Source: Hyphomicrobiaceae bacterium (lineage in GTDB: Bacteria > Pseudomonadota > Alphaproteobacteria > Rhizobiales > HXMU1428-3). From it: a stretch of DNA of 53,443 nt. The notes below the pieces were generated by a model that had not been told where the DNA came from, made no database searches, and was given only the letters and a program-made list of their open reading frames with translations. Where the stretch lies: NCBI GenBank assembly GCA_021775775.1, contig JAJFHF010000101.1:1-53443 (forward strand). The letters are read 5' to 3'. Of this stretch, positions 1-8,035 are shown one piece after another. Both the position numbers and the translations under genes were made by a program. Every line of letters begins with the position of its first letter. Within the stretch, counting starts at the first letter, position 1.

Positions 1-139
1 AAAACTGAGCAAATCTCAAGACCATCCTTTTCAACTCAAATATCTAAGAGTACCGTGAAACGAATCACAAACAAACGCCAATCCATGCCGGTAATAGATC
101 AACCAAAACGCAAAGCGGCGCGGTGAAGAGGAGAATATT

Positions 140-1531
140 GTGTCCACTCGTACAGAAACAGATAGTTTTGGCCCCCTAGAAGTCCCCAGTGAAAAATATT
201 GGGGCGCCCAAACACAACGTTCCTTAGGCAATTTCAAAATTGGCAATGAGACGATGCCAGAACCTCTCATACGCGCCCTTGGCATCGTAAAAAAAGCCGC
301 CGCCCTCACCAATTATGATTTAGACAATCTAGATAAAGACCTCATGCAAGCCATCACAAAAGCTGCAGACGATGTCATCGATGGCAAACTCAATGATCAC
401 TTCCCGCTTGTCGTTTGGCAAACCGGCTCTGGCACCCAAAGCAACATGAATTCCAACGAGGTCATCGCCAACCGCGCCATAGAAATTCTAGGCGGTGTTA
501 TTGGATCAAAAGAGCCCATTCATCCAAACGACCATGTCAATCGCTCCCAATCTTCAAACGACACCTTTCCAACTGCCATGCACATTGCCGCAGTTGAACA
601 AGTGCAAAACACCCTTATCCCAGCCCTTGAACATCTACACAAAGCGCTAGATACCAAAGCCAAGAACTGGAACGAGATCATTAAAATAGGCCGCACCCAC
701 TGCCAAGATGCAACCCCGCTGACCTTGGGCCAAGAATTTTCTGGCTACACAACTCAAATTGCTAACGGCATCGACCGTGTCAAAGCTGCCCTACCGCGCC
801 TTATCGCCCTGGCACAAGGTGGCACTGCGGTCGGCACCGGCCTCAATACAAAACCTGGCTTTGCAGAAAAATTTGCAACCCATGTCAGCACCATCACAGG
901 GCTAGATTTTATCACCGCCCCAAATAAATTCGAGGCCTTAGCTGCCCATGATGCCTTCGTTGAAATGTCAGGCGTTTTAAACACCATAGCGGTGAGTTTA
1001 AATAAAATTGCCAATGATATTCGGCTCTTAGGATCCGGCCCCCGCTCTGGCCTGGGCGAACTCAGCTTACCAGCCAATGAGCCTGGCTCCTCAATTATGC
1101 CCGGCAAAGTAAACCCAACCCAATGCGAAGCCATGACCATGGTCGCCGCTCAAATTATGGGCAACAATACAACAATCACTGTGGCGGGCGCACAAGGCCA
1201 TTTTGAACTGAATGTCTTTAAACCAGTAATGGCCTATAACCTTTTGCAATCCATCCGGTTAATCGCAGATGCCTCCATCTCCTTCACTGACAATTGCGTT
1301 ATTGGCATAGAACCAAACCTTGATCATATCGACACCCTTATGCAGCGCTCCTTAATGTTGGTGACAGCATTGGCCCCTACCATCGGCTATGACAAAGCCA
1401 CAAAAATTGCCAAAGTCGCGCATCAAAATGGCACCACATTAAAAGAAGAAGCGATCAATTTAGGCTATGTCACAGACCAAGAATTTGAGGAAGCGGTGCG
1501 TCCACAAGATATGCTTGGACCAAAAGCTTAA
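140..1531 (+). CDS. fumC: Class II fumarate hydratase
   Basis: This enzyme interconverts fumarate and L-malate in the citric acid cycle in the cytosol. The 463 residues match the usual FumC length. Visible family features are the N-terminal WGAQTQRS segment near residues 21-28, the GSGTQSNMN substrate loop near residues 96-104, the [11 protein letters not shown] segment, and the fumarase/aspartase signature [10 protein letters not shown] near residues 317-326 in the catalytic loop. The GTG start at 140 is chosen because an AGGAG ribosome site lies at 129-133, six bases upstream, and because it gives the family N-terminus. It needs no iron-sulfur cluster, unlike class I fumarases. A small ribbon-helix-helix gene follows, as in many Rhizobiales. 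Confidence 0.97.
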   Translation: MSTRTETDSFGPLEVPSEKYWGAQTQRSLGNFKIGNETMPEPLIRALGIVKKAAALTNYDLDNLDKDLMQAITKAADDVIDGKLNDHFPLVVWQTGSGTQSNMNSNEVIANRAIEILGGVIGSKEPIHPNDHVNRSQSSNDTFPTAMHIAAVEQVQNTLIPALEHLHKALDTKAKNWNEIIKIGRTHCQDATPLTLGQEFSGYTTQIANGIDRVKAALPRLIALAQGGTAVGTGLNTKPGFAEKFATHVSTITGLDFITAPNKFEALAAHDAFVEMSGVLNTIAVSLNKIANDIRLLGSGPRSGLGELSLPANEPGSSIMPGKVNPTQCEAMTMVAAQIMGNNTTITVAGAQGHFELNVFKPVMAYNLLQSIRLIADASISFTDNCVIGIEPNLDHIDTLMQRSLMLVTALAPTIGYDKATKIAKVAHQNGTTLKEEAINLGYVTDQEFEEAVRPQDMLGPKA

Positions 1532-1567
1532 AACCTCAAAGCCAGCAACCAAATTAAAGATACCTGT

Positions 1568-1618
1568 ATGAGCAATCACTTCACCGATAATGTGCCACCA
1601 AATGATGCCAAAAAATGA
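1568..1618 (+). CDS. Possible 16-codon leader ORF coupled to the ribbon-helix-helix gene
   Basis: An ATG at 1568 opens a 16-codon frame whose TGA (1616-1618) overlaps the ATG of the next gene (1615) in an ATGA arrangement typical of translational coupling. The downstream gene has no clear ribosome site of its own, so coupling would make sense. No good ribosome site precedes this ORF either, and the peptide matches no family I know. It may be chance, or the remains of the DUF4169 gene that often sits here in relatives. Confidence 0.2.
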   Translation: MSNHFTDNVPPNDAKK

Positions 1619-1842
1619 GTGACTTACCCAAAAAAAGGTCTTTGACCATTAAAGGTCATCGCACATCTATTTCTCTGGAAGATGCCTTTTGGCAAGCGGC
1701 ACGTACCATTGCAGCTAGCCAACACATACCTGTCGCACAACTGGTTGAAACAATTGATACCAACCGCAATGACACCGGCCTCTCAAGCGCCATCCGGCTC
1801 TATGTACTGGCCCATTATCAAAACCAATTAAGGAACCAGTAA
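1615..1842 (+). CDS. Ribbon-helix-helix domain protein (RHH_4 type)
   Basis: This is a 75-residue protein of the RHH_4 family, presumed small DNA-binding dimers whose targets are unknown. The pattern fits: a basic strand (KRSLTIKGHRTSISLE, about residues 7-22), then the SLEDAFW helix and the C-terminal LSSAIRLYVL helix at about residues 55-64. Relatives with the same SLExAFW and LSSAxRxxVL motifs commonly follow fumC in Rhizobiales, which supports the call. Its last 15 bases overlap the 3' end of the convergent AsmA-family gene. Start choice rests on the family N-terminus, because the ribosome site is weak. Confidence 0.85.
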   Translation: MSDLPKKRSLTIKGHRTSISLEDAFWQAARTIAASQHIPVAQLVETIDTNRNDTGLSSAIRLYVLAHYQNQLRNQ

Positions 1843-4800
1843 CGGCAAATCAGAACGATCCAGGTCCTCAAGCGGTAAATTTTCCAGCGCCTCTTTTTGC
1901 GCCTTTAACCGCGCGCGTTCTCTCTCAATCCGCTTTAACTCTTCCTGAGCGCGCAACTTTTCTTGCGCCAACTGTTTGGCCTGGCGCTCTAAGCGCTCCT
2001 TTTCCAACCGTTTAAGTTCTTTTTCTTTATATTTCAAATCGAGATATCGCTCAAAATCACTCATATCCAATTTTGCCACAACCGCACCCTCAGATACAAA
2101 CCGCCCGCTCATACTGCGATAAACCGGGGGAAGGGCGCTCAGGCCACTTTTTTTCTTGGAGGGACTCGCCCCCTTCGCTACCCGTTTATCAGGGGCTTGA
2201 ATTTTCCAATCCCCCTGCCAGGCTAAATCTTCCAAATCAAAAACACCCTCAAGCCCAATAACCCCAGGGCGTACGCCCAAGTCAGGGGCACGCAATTTAA
2301 TTTTGCCATCAATCAACTGCAATCCAAGATCAATAGAACCAAGCACCACGCGCTCAGCACTTTCAATTTCACTCAACAATGCTTCTTTCAATTTTTCAGG
2401 CGCAGCCTTTTCATCATTTAGATAACCAACAGCTAATTTTTCTAATGTGGTTGGGTTTAACTGTCTTAAATGCCCCTCTTTGATCTGTATTCCTCCCTCA
2501 CCCACAAGGCTAGCAACCAAATCATGCACACTATTGCCGGCCCCGCTCATAGAAAGGTTCAAAGAAAATTCACCATCCCCCAAATCAACCTCAGAACGCG
2601 CCCCGATCTTATCAAGTTGCCCACCTGTTAAATTTGCCACCCCATTAAAACTATAACCGGTTGCAACACGGCGCAATATGCCAGACGCCAGGAAAGTCCC
2701 ACCCAAGCTTTTCCCTTCAATTTTGGTAATCTCAATACGATCGCCCTCCAGCTCCCAACTCACTTTTACATCAGCTAAGCTCAATTGATCCGTTAAGGCC
2801 AATTCATCTAACCGCAAAGAAAAGGAACGCTTACCAGGCCGCTCATTCGCCCCTTTATTTGATTGGGTCTCACCACCGTTAAAAAACGCCCCCTTAGACC
2901 AAACCTCGTCTTGAACCGATTGATCATCACGAGCGACGAGACCGCCATCAGTTAACGCACCCAATAAAGAGTTCAAATCTAACTTTGAGGTCACCAATGC
3001 CAAATTTAAATTCGGCGTTCCATCACTCTTCTCAGATACCCCAGCGCCTCTAATTTTCAATTGTCCCAGTCCAACCCTCAAATCAGAAAGAGCATACCCA
3101 TTAGGCGTCTGAGAAAAGGTCATCTTAGCGCTGAAAGGTCCCTTTTGATCTTTGGTAAAAGAAAGCCCATCAAGCCCAAACAAAGCCAACATTTTAGCGC
3201 TCTCATCACCCTTCAAATCCAAAATACCATCTGATGCAAACCGGCTAGCCCCCAGCCCAAGCACGCCCTTATATGTCAAGCTAAGATCTTTTTGCTGAAA
3301 ATTAAACTGCCCTTGAAACCCTTTTCCCAAAGACCCGTTAGCAAAAAAGCTCAATCGCCCGCTTTCATCCCCCCCCTCATCATTCCGCGTCTCTTGTCGC
3401 TTTAAACGATCACTTTGATTTAACGGCTCACTTCGACCAAATTGAAATGGCAATAAACGGGCAACCAAGGCATTCCCATCTTCATTATCCATCCCTCCAA
3501 AGATCGTTACCTGCGCATCATCATCCTCTACGCCAGGGACCAACATAGAAAAGGCTGTATTGCTCCCAGCAACCACACCATCAACACGGTAATGCAGGGC
3601 CCCTTCAACAGATTGTCGGCGCACAGCCAAACGAAACGGTAACAACCGCTCTATCAATTGAGCATTAACCTGTTGGTCGCCAGTTCCATTAATCTTAGCC
3701 CCATTAATCTTAGCCCCATTAATCTTAGCCCCATTAATCTTAGTCAAATTAATAAATTCAGTTACAGCTGACGCTTGAGAACCTTCAATAACAAACCGCT
3801 CTCCATTTGTTTTGTCGCCATCATTTTCATAAGAAAACCCAAGCCCTGCTTCACTCACCATAGAAAATGAAACCAAACCAGCAATTGTCTTATCCGCCCG
3901 CCATAACAAAACAACATCCTTTTGCACAGCATCCGAAAACACGACTTTTTCGATCAATAATTCAATTTCTGTTGTTTTTGAACGGGACAAAACAGTGCTC
4001 GTTTTAGACTTGTCTTGTCCTTGTGCACCTCCCCCCCAAAGTTTCACAACAGCTGCAATCGCCTCTTCATAATCCTTTAAAGGAACCCGTCGCCCCAACA
4101 AATCCTCTGTATCAATCTCACCCGCGCGCAAACGAAACCGCGTCACGCCATCTTCATCAATAAAGCCTTGTTGTTTGTCACCCTTTAATTTCTTATCACC
4201 TGGCAACCGGCTATGAACAATCCCACCACTCAAAGATGTGCCCGCAACCACGCCTTTTGCATCATTCAATGAGAACCCAGCGTCATTCATTGAAACAGTC
4301 CCAGAAAGCATATACTTACCCTTAGTATAATCATCGCCCCCTTTCATATGGGGCATAGCCCAGTTTAAAAAAGTTTCAAACTGCAGGCCTCGCAAAAAAA
4401 GAGAACCATCAAAAGAAGGGCCATTCTTTTTTGTCTCAAACATCCCGTTAACACTCATCCGACCACTACCCGGCAGCTTGCCATAAAATTCTTTAACCTC
4501 GACCTTTCCCTTGTCTCCTTTAACATTCAGGCGAAAGTCACCAACATCCCCCCTCCCAACGGTTAATTGCGTAACCTTAGCTTTGATATCAATGACCTCG
4601 AACCAGGCGGCTTGTCGTAACAAAAAATCACTAAGCCCCATCAGCGCATCTCCAGGAGCAATCGTTCCTAGATCAGCACTACCGCGCAAGCTCGCATTTT
4701 GTAGGTCCCCCCCCTGGATCTGCTCTGCCTCTCCCTTATCCATTGCGCTCTTCAAAGAAGATTTATAAAGCTGGTTTAAATCAATAACTTTTCCATCAAT

Positions 4801-5916
4801 ATCAGCAATTAAGCTCAATTCAGTGTGCCAATGAACGCTCGCCTTGCCGCGCATTGTTTGCGGATGAGCCAAACTCCCGCCGCGAATAACAATGTTATCA
4901 AACAACACGCCGCGAGCCGACAAATTGACAGAACTGTTAAGGACAATCTCCTGGGTCAAATCAACAGACGTCTCTGTTTTCTCACCATCTATTATCTTTG
5001 CGCCGTCTATATTCAAAGGGTCTTTTTTAAAAGATTTCTCCCCCCCCTCATCAACAACACCATTACCACCGGCATCTAGTCTCGTTTGAACCGCTCCACT
5101 AAAACCACCTAATATAGCTTTTAACTTTCCCTTAGCGCCCCAGGCATCGCGCTCTTTATGAGCCTCACCATCAAATAAAATTTCACGCCCTCCAGCAACA
5201 ACCATTTTGGCCCGCACAGGATAAGAAGATTTTTCTTGAACACCAATGGCTAAGCGCACCTTGTTCACATGATCGCCTTCTTTATACCCCCCAATAAAAT
5301 GAAATGGACCATTTAAGGTCACAGCAGAAAGCACCCCCTCAACACCGCTCAAAGACAATTGACGAGGCTTTTCAAGCGAAGGCCTCCCAGCGCCAGAGAA
5401 AACCACATCCCCATTTATTATCTGTACATTTTTTAGAGAAATCAGGTTCGGGCTCAACTGAAAAACGGAGAAAGTTGTATCTTCAAATGGCGTATTTTCT
5501 TGAGATTTATTTTTACTTTTTTTAGTCTGTCCATTGCGAGCCCGAAAAGCCAATCGTCCAGCCTCATCAAATTGCAAAACCAACTTTGGTTGATCCAAAG
5601 TCACCCGGCTAGCCTCAATAACCCCCTTCAACAAAGGCGGAACAGAAACCCATAAAGTCAGCGCCTTCACATCAAGAATAGGCTGCCCTTTAATCCCACT
5701 TTCACCGATGCGTAAATTTTCAGCATACACATAGGGGCTAGGAAGCAAACGCACATTCAAACTACCATCAAGCTCAACTTTAGATCCTAAAATTTGAGAT
5801 AAGGTCGCCTCAAAATTAGGCCGATACCCATCCCAATTAATCGCCAATGGTGCAATGAAAAGCACACTGAGGATCAAAACCAAAACCACACCAATTGTCG
5901 TTAAAACATTATTCAA
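1828..5916 (-). CDS. Large AsmA-family envelope protein
   Basis: This is a 1362-residue AsmA/TamB-like protein. Family members are anchored in the inner membrane, with a long periplasmic repeat-beta body thought to help lipids or outer-membrane proteins cross the envelope. The sequence shows one N-terminal membrane segment (about residues 8-26), then the AsmA opening NWDGYRPNFEATLSQ, many beta-rich stretches, and an AsmA-like C-terminal block with the GxGGIQIKEGHL pattern typical of these proteins. The last roughly 75 residues are a highly charged Lys/Glu/Arg coiled coil, which is unusual for the family. The TTG at 5916 is preferred because AAGGG lies at 5929-5925, eight bases upstream; an upstream TTG at 5937 lacks such a site. 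A five-residue KINGA repeat lies near the middle. The substrate is unknown. Confidence 0.85.
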   Translation of the reverse strand: MNNVLTTIGVVLVLILSVLFIAPLAINWDGYRPNFEATLSQILGSKVELDGSLNVRLLPSPYVYAENLRIGESGIKGQPILDVKALTLWVSVPPLLKGVIEASRVTLDQPKLVLQFDEAGRLAFRARNGQTKKSKNKSQENTPFEDTTFSVFQLSPNLISLKNVQIINGDVVFSGAGRPSLEKPRQLSLSGVEGVLSAVTLNGPFHFIGGYKEGDHVNKVRLAIGVQEKSSYPVRAKMVVAGGREILFDGEAHKERDAWGAKGKLKAILGGFSGAVQTRLDAGGNGVVDEGGEKSFKKDPLNIDGAKIIDGEKTETSVDLTQEIVLNSSVNLSARGVLFDNIVIRGGSLAHPQTMRGKASVHWHTELSLIADIDGKVIDLNQLYKSSLKSAMDKGEAEQIQGGDLQNASLRGSADLGTIAPGDALMGLSDFLLRQAAWFEVIDIKAKVTQLTVGRGDVGDFRLNVKGDKGKVEVKEFYGKLPGSGRMSVNGMFETKKNGPSFDGSLFLRGLQFETFLNWAMPHMKGGDDYTKGKYMLSGTVSMNDAGFSLNDAKGVVAGTSLSGGIVHSRLPGDKKLKGDKQQGFIDEDGVTRFRLRAGEIDTEDLLGRRVPLKDYEEAIAAVVKLWGGGAQGQDKSKTSTVLSRSKTTEIELLIEKVVFSDAVQKDVVLLWRADKTIAGLVSFSMVSEAGLGFSYENDGDKTNGERFVIEGSQASAVTEFINLTKINGAKINGAKINGAKINGTGDQQVNAQLIERLLPFRLAVRRQSVEGALHYRVDGVVAGSNTAFSMLVPGVEDDDAQVTIFGGMDNEDGNALVARLLPFQFGRSEPLNQSDRLKRQETRNDEGGDESGRLSFFANGSLGKGFQGQFNFQQKDLSLTYKGVLGLGASRFASDGILDLKGDESAKMLALFGLDGLSFTKDQKGPFSAKMTFSQTPNGYALSDLRVGLGQLKIRGAGVSEKSDGTPNLNLALVTSKLDLNSLLGALTDGGLVARDDQSVQDEVWSKGAFFNGGETQSNKGANERPGKRSFSLRLDELALTDQLSLADVKVSWELEGDRIEITKIEGKSLGGTFLASGILRRVATGYSFNGVANLTGGQLDKIGARSEVDLGDGEFSLNLSMSGAGNSVHDLVASLVGEGGIQIKEGHLRQLNPTTLEKLAVGYLNDEKAAPEKLKEALLSEIESAERVVLGSIDLGLQLIDGKIKLRAPDLGVRPGVIGLEGVFDLEDLAWQGDWKIQAPDKRVAKGASPSKKKSGLSALPPVYRSMSGRFVSEGAVVAKLDMSDFERYLDLKYKEKELKRLEKERLERQAKQLAQEKLRAQEELKRIERERARLKAQKEALENLPLEDLDRSDLPLLVP
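3686..3743. repeat. 15-bp tandem repeat inside the AsmA-family gene
   Basis: The unit CCATTAATCTTAGCC occurs three times perfectly in tandem (3686-3700, 3701-3715, 3716-3730), followed by a 13-base partial copy to 3743. Read on the minus strand each unit encodes Lys-Ile-Asn-Gly-Ala, so copy-number change would add or remove five residues without a frameshift. Confidence 0.95.
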
Positions 5917-6139
5917 CGCGCTTACCCTTAAAAACAAGTTCGGATCAGTATATTAAAGTCTAAAAATTCAACATTAAGGAACTTAAATCTAGTACAGAAG
6001 TTTTATTATCATTAATTTTGTAATATCAGACTATAATAGCAACAATCATACAAATTAGACAAAATTTTAAAAACCATAATAAATGCCCTTCAACCAATAG
6101 TTGAAACCTTGTTAATTGAAGGACTTTGGGCCCAAAACA

Positions 6140-7855
6140 ATGAAAAAAACCAGCCATCCCGTATCAAAAATAACATGGCAACACATTGTCAAATATAGCA
6201 AATGGCTAAACTTAAAGCTACGCCGCCGCCTCAAACCAGCCTGTTATGATCTTTATTATGATCGCATTGCCCCCCATCTAAAAAGCTTTAAAGCAAGCAA
6301 TCAATTCACCCTTTGGTTTTTAGCTCTAATGATTGGCATCACAGTGGGCGGCTCAACCCTTTTGTTTCGCCATGCCATTGGCCTGTTACAATGGACCTGG
6401 CTTGGAACAACCAGCGAACATATGGGAACATTATTTGAAACCACCCCTAAATATGTCTTTTTCTGCGCCCCCATCATTGGTGGGATAATTATTGGCCAAA
6501 TCCTACATCATTTCCTAGATGTCAAACGCGCCCATGCGGTTGCAGATGTGATCGAAGCCAAAGCCATTAAGGGATGCCATATAGATACAAAAACCGGGAT
6601 TTGGAGTGCCATAACAGCCGCTATCTCTCTGGGTTTTGGCGCAAGCGCTGGCCGTGAAGGTCCCATGGTCCATTTGGGCGCAACCTTGTCGTCTCTCATC
6701 TCCAGGGCAACTGATTTCACCCAAGCCGAACGCCGCATTTTACTGGCCGCTGGTGTGGCCGCCGCCGTCTCAGCGTCCTTTAACGCCCCCATCGCCGGTG
6801 TCTTGTTTGCCCATGAAGTGATCTTGGCTCACTATGCCCTGCGCGCCTTTGCTCCTGTGGTCCTTGGCAGTGTTGCAGGCACCATAATCATCCGCCTGAC
6901 AGTGGGAGAATACCCAGCCTTTCTCATTCCGCAATATGCCATCACCTCCTACTTAGAGTTTCCCGCCTTTGCACTCCTCGGCCTTGTCGCCGCGCTTGTT
7001 GCTATTATTTTTCAGCTCTCACTGTCCACAACAGAGCGCATCGCCTGGAGCTTTAACATCCCCATATGGGCCCGCCCCATCATTGGCGGCATAATGATCG
7101 GCACCATTGCCATCTTCTTCCCCCAAGTTCTAGGCGTTGGTTATGACACGACAGATAATGCCCTCAAACAAAATTTAGGCCTCTGGCTCTTGCTTGCCTT
7201 GCTCATTGCAAAAACCGCAGCCACCGCCATCACACTGGCCAGCCGTTTTGGTGGCGGCATATTTTCACCCAGCCTGTATCTAGGCGCATGTACCGGCGGT
7301 GCCTTTGGCATCATCGCCGCCACCCTAATGCCAGAAGCTGCCTCTTCAAATGGACTATACGCCATCCTTGGTATGGGCGGGGTCGCCGCCGCTGTCTTGG
7401 GGGCCCCCATCTCCACCACCATGATAGTCTTTGAGCTCACAGGCGGCTACGAAATGACCATCGCCCTCCTGGTCACAGTCTCCATTTCCACAGCTCTCAG
7501 CCACGCGGTTCTAGGCATGAGTTTTTTCCATTGGCAACTATCACGCCGCGGTCTATTTTTATCCGCCGGGCCTCACAAGCAAGTGGCCAACACCCTCACA
7601 GTCAACACCTTTTACCAACCATTTGAAAGCCCACAAGATATAATCGAAACACCAGACACCCCATCACCTCCAACTTTGTTGCTGTCAGATAACATAGAGA
7701 CCGCCCTGCGCAGTTTTAACAAACATGGCACCAATGAACTGGCGGTTATTGTGGAAAAATCTGACAAAAAAACAATCGGCACCGTCACTCAAATCAATGC
7801 CCTTGATGCTTATAACAAAGCCCTCATCAAGACCCATGAAGAAGAGCACAACTAA
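6140..7855 (+). CDS. CLC-family chloride channel/transporter
   Basis: This is an inner-membrane anion transporter of the CLC family, 571 residues from the ATG at 6140 (an in-frame TTG at 6116 would add eight). Many hydrophobic helices are visible. The GREGP motif with the gating glutamate is at about residues 171-175. The GGGIFSPSL motif is present, as is FNAPIAGVLF, which lines the pore. At the position of the internal proton glutamate of E. coli ClcA (Glu203) there is Val227, as in many CLC channels and some fluoride exchangers. The GSGIP serine motif is also not conserved (AHAVADV instead). The C-terminus (about 520-571) resembles a single CBS repeat. It may therefore conduct anions without tight proton coupling; that is inference. 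Confidence 0.9.
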   Translation: MKKTSHPVSKITWQHIVKYSKWLNLKLRRRLKPACYDLYYDRIAPHLKSFKASNQFTLWFLALMIGITVGGSTLLFRHAIGLLQWTWLGTTSEHMGTLFETTPKYVFFCAPIIGGIIIGQILHHFLDVKRAHAVADVIEAKAIKGCHIDTKTGIWSAITAAISLGFGASAGREGPMVHLGATLSSLISRATDFTQAERRILLAAGVAAAVSASFNAPIAGVLFAHEVILAHYALRAFAPVVLGSVAGTIIIRLTVGEYPAFLIPQYAITSYLEFPAFALLGLVAALVAIIFQLSLSTTERIAWSFNIPIWARPIIGGIMIGTIAIFFPQVLGVGYDTTDNALKQNLGLWLLLALLIAKTAATAITLASRFGGGIFSPSLYLGACTGGAFGIIAATLMPEAASSNGLYAILGMGGVAAAVLGAPISTTMIVFELTGGYEMTIALLVTVSISTALSHAVLGMSFFHWQLSRRGLFLSAGPHKQVANTLTVNTFYQPFESPQDIIETPDTPSPPTLLLSDNIETALRSFNKHGTNELAVIVEKSDKKTIGTVTQINALDAYNKALIKTHEEEHN

Positions 7856-8035
7856 CCTTTGCAAAACCAACATTCATCTCTCACCCCAACTTAACGCCCC
7901 ACAAACCAGTCAACAGGGGAAAACCACCCCTTTTTGGCCTCATAAACACAGCCCCCATCTTGTTCGCCTTTTATTCGCCTGCAAACTTGTCTATTTTAAA
8001 AAATAAAGAATCAACAAAGGCCAGTTTAATTCCTC

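Noticed and set aside
754-1140. Long minus-strand frame inside fumC
   Set aside because: It is the antisense shadow of a well-conserved gene and has no ribosome site or family motif.
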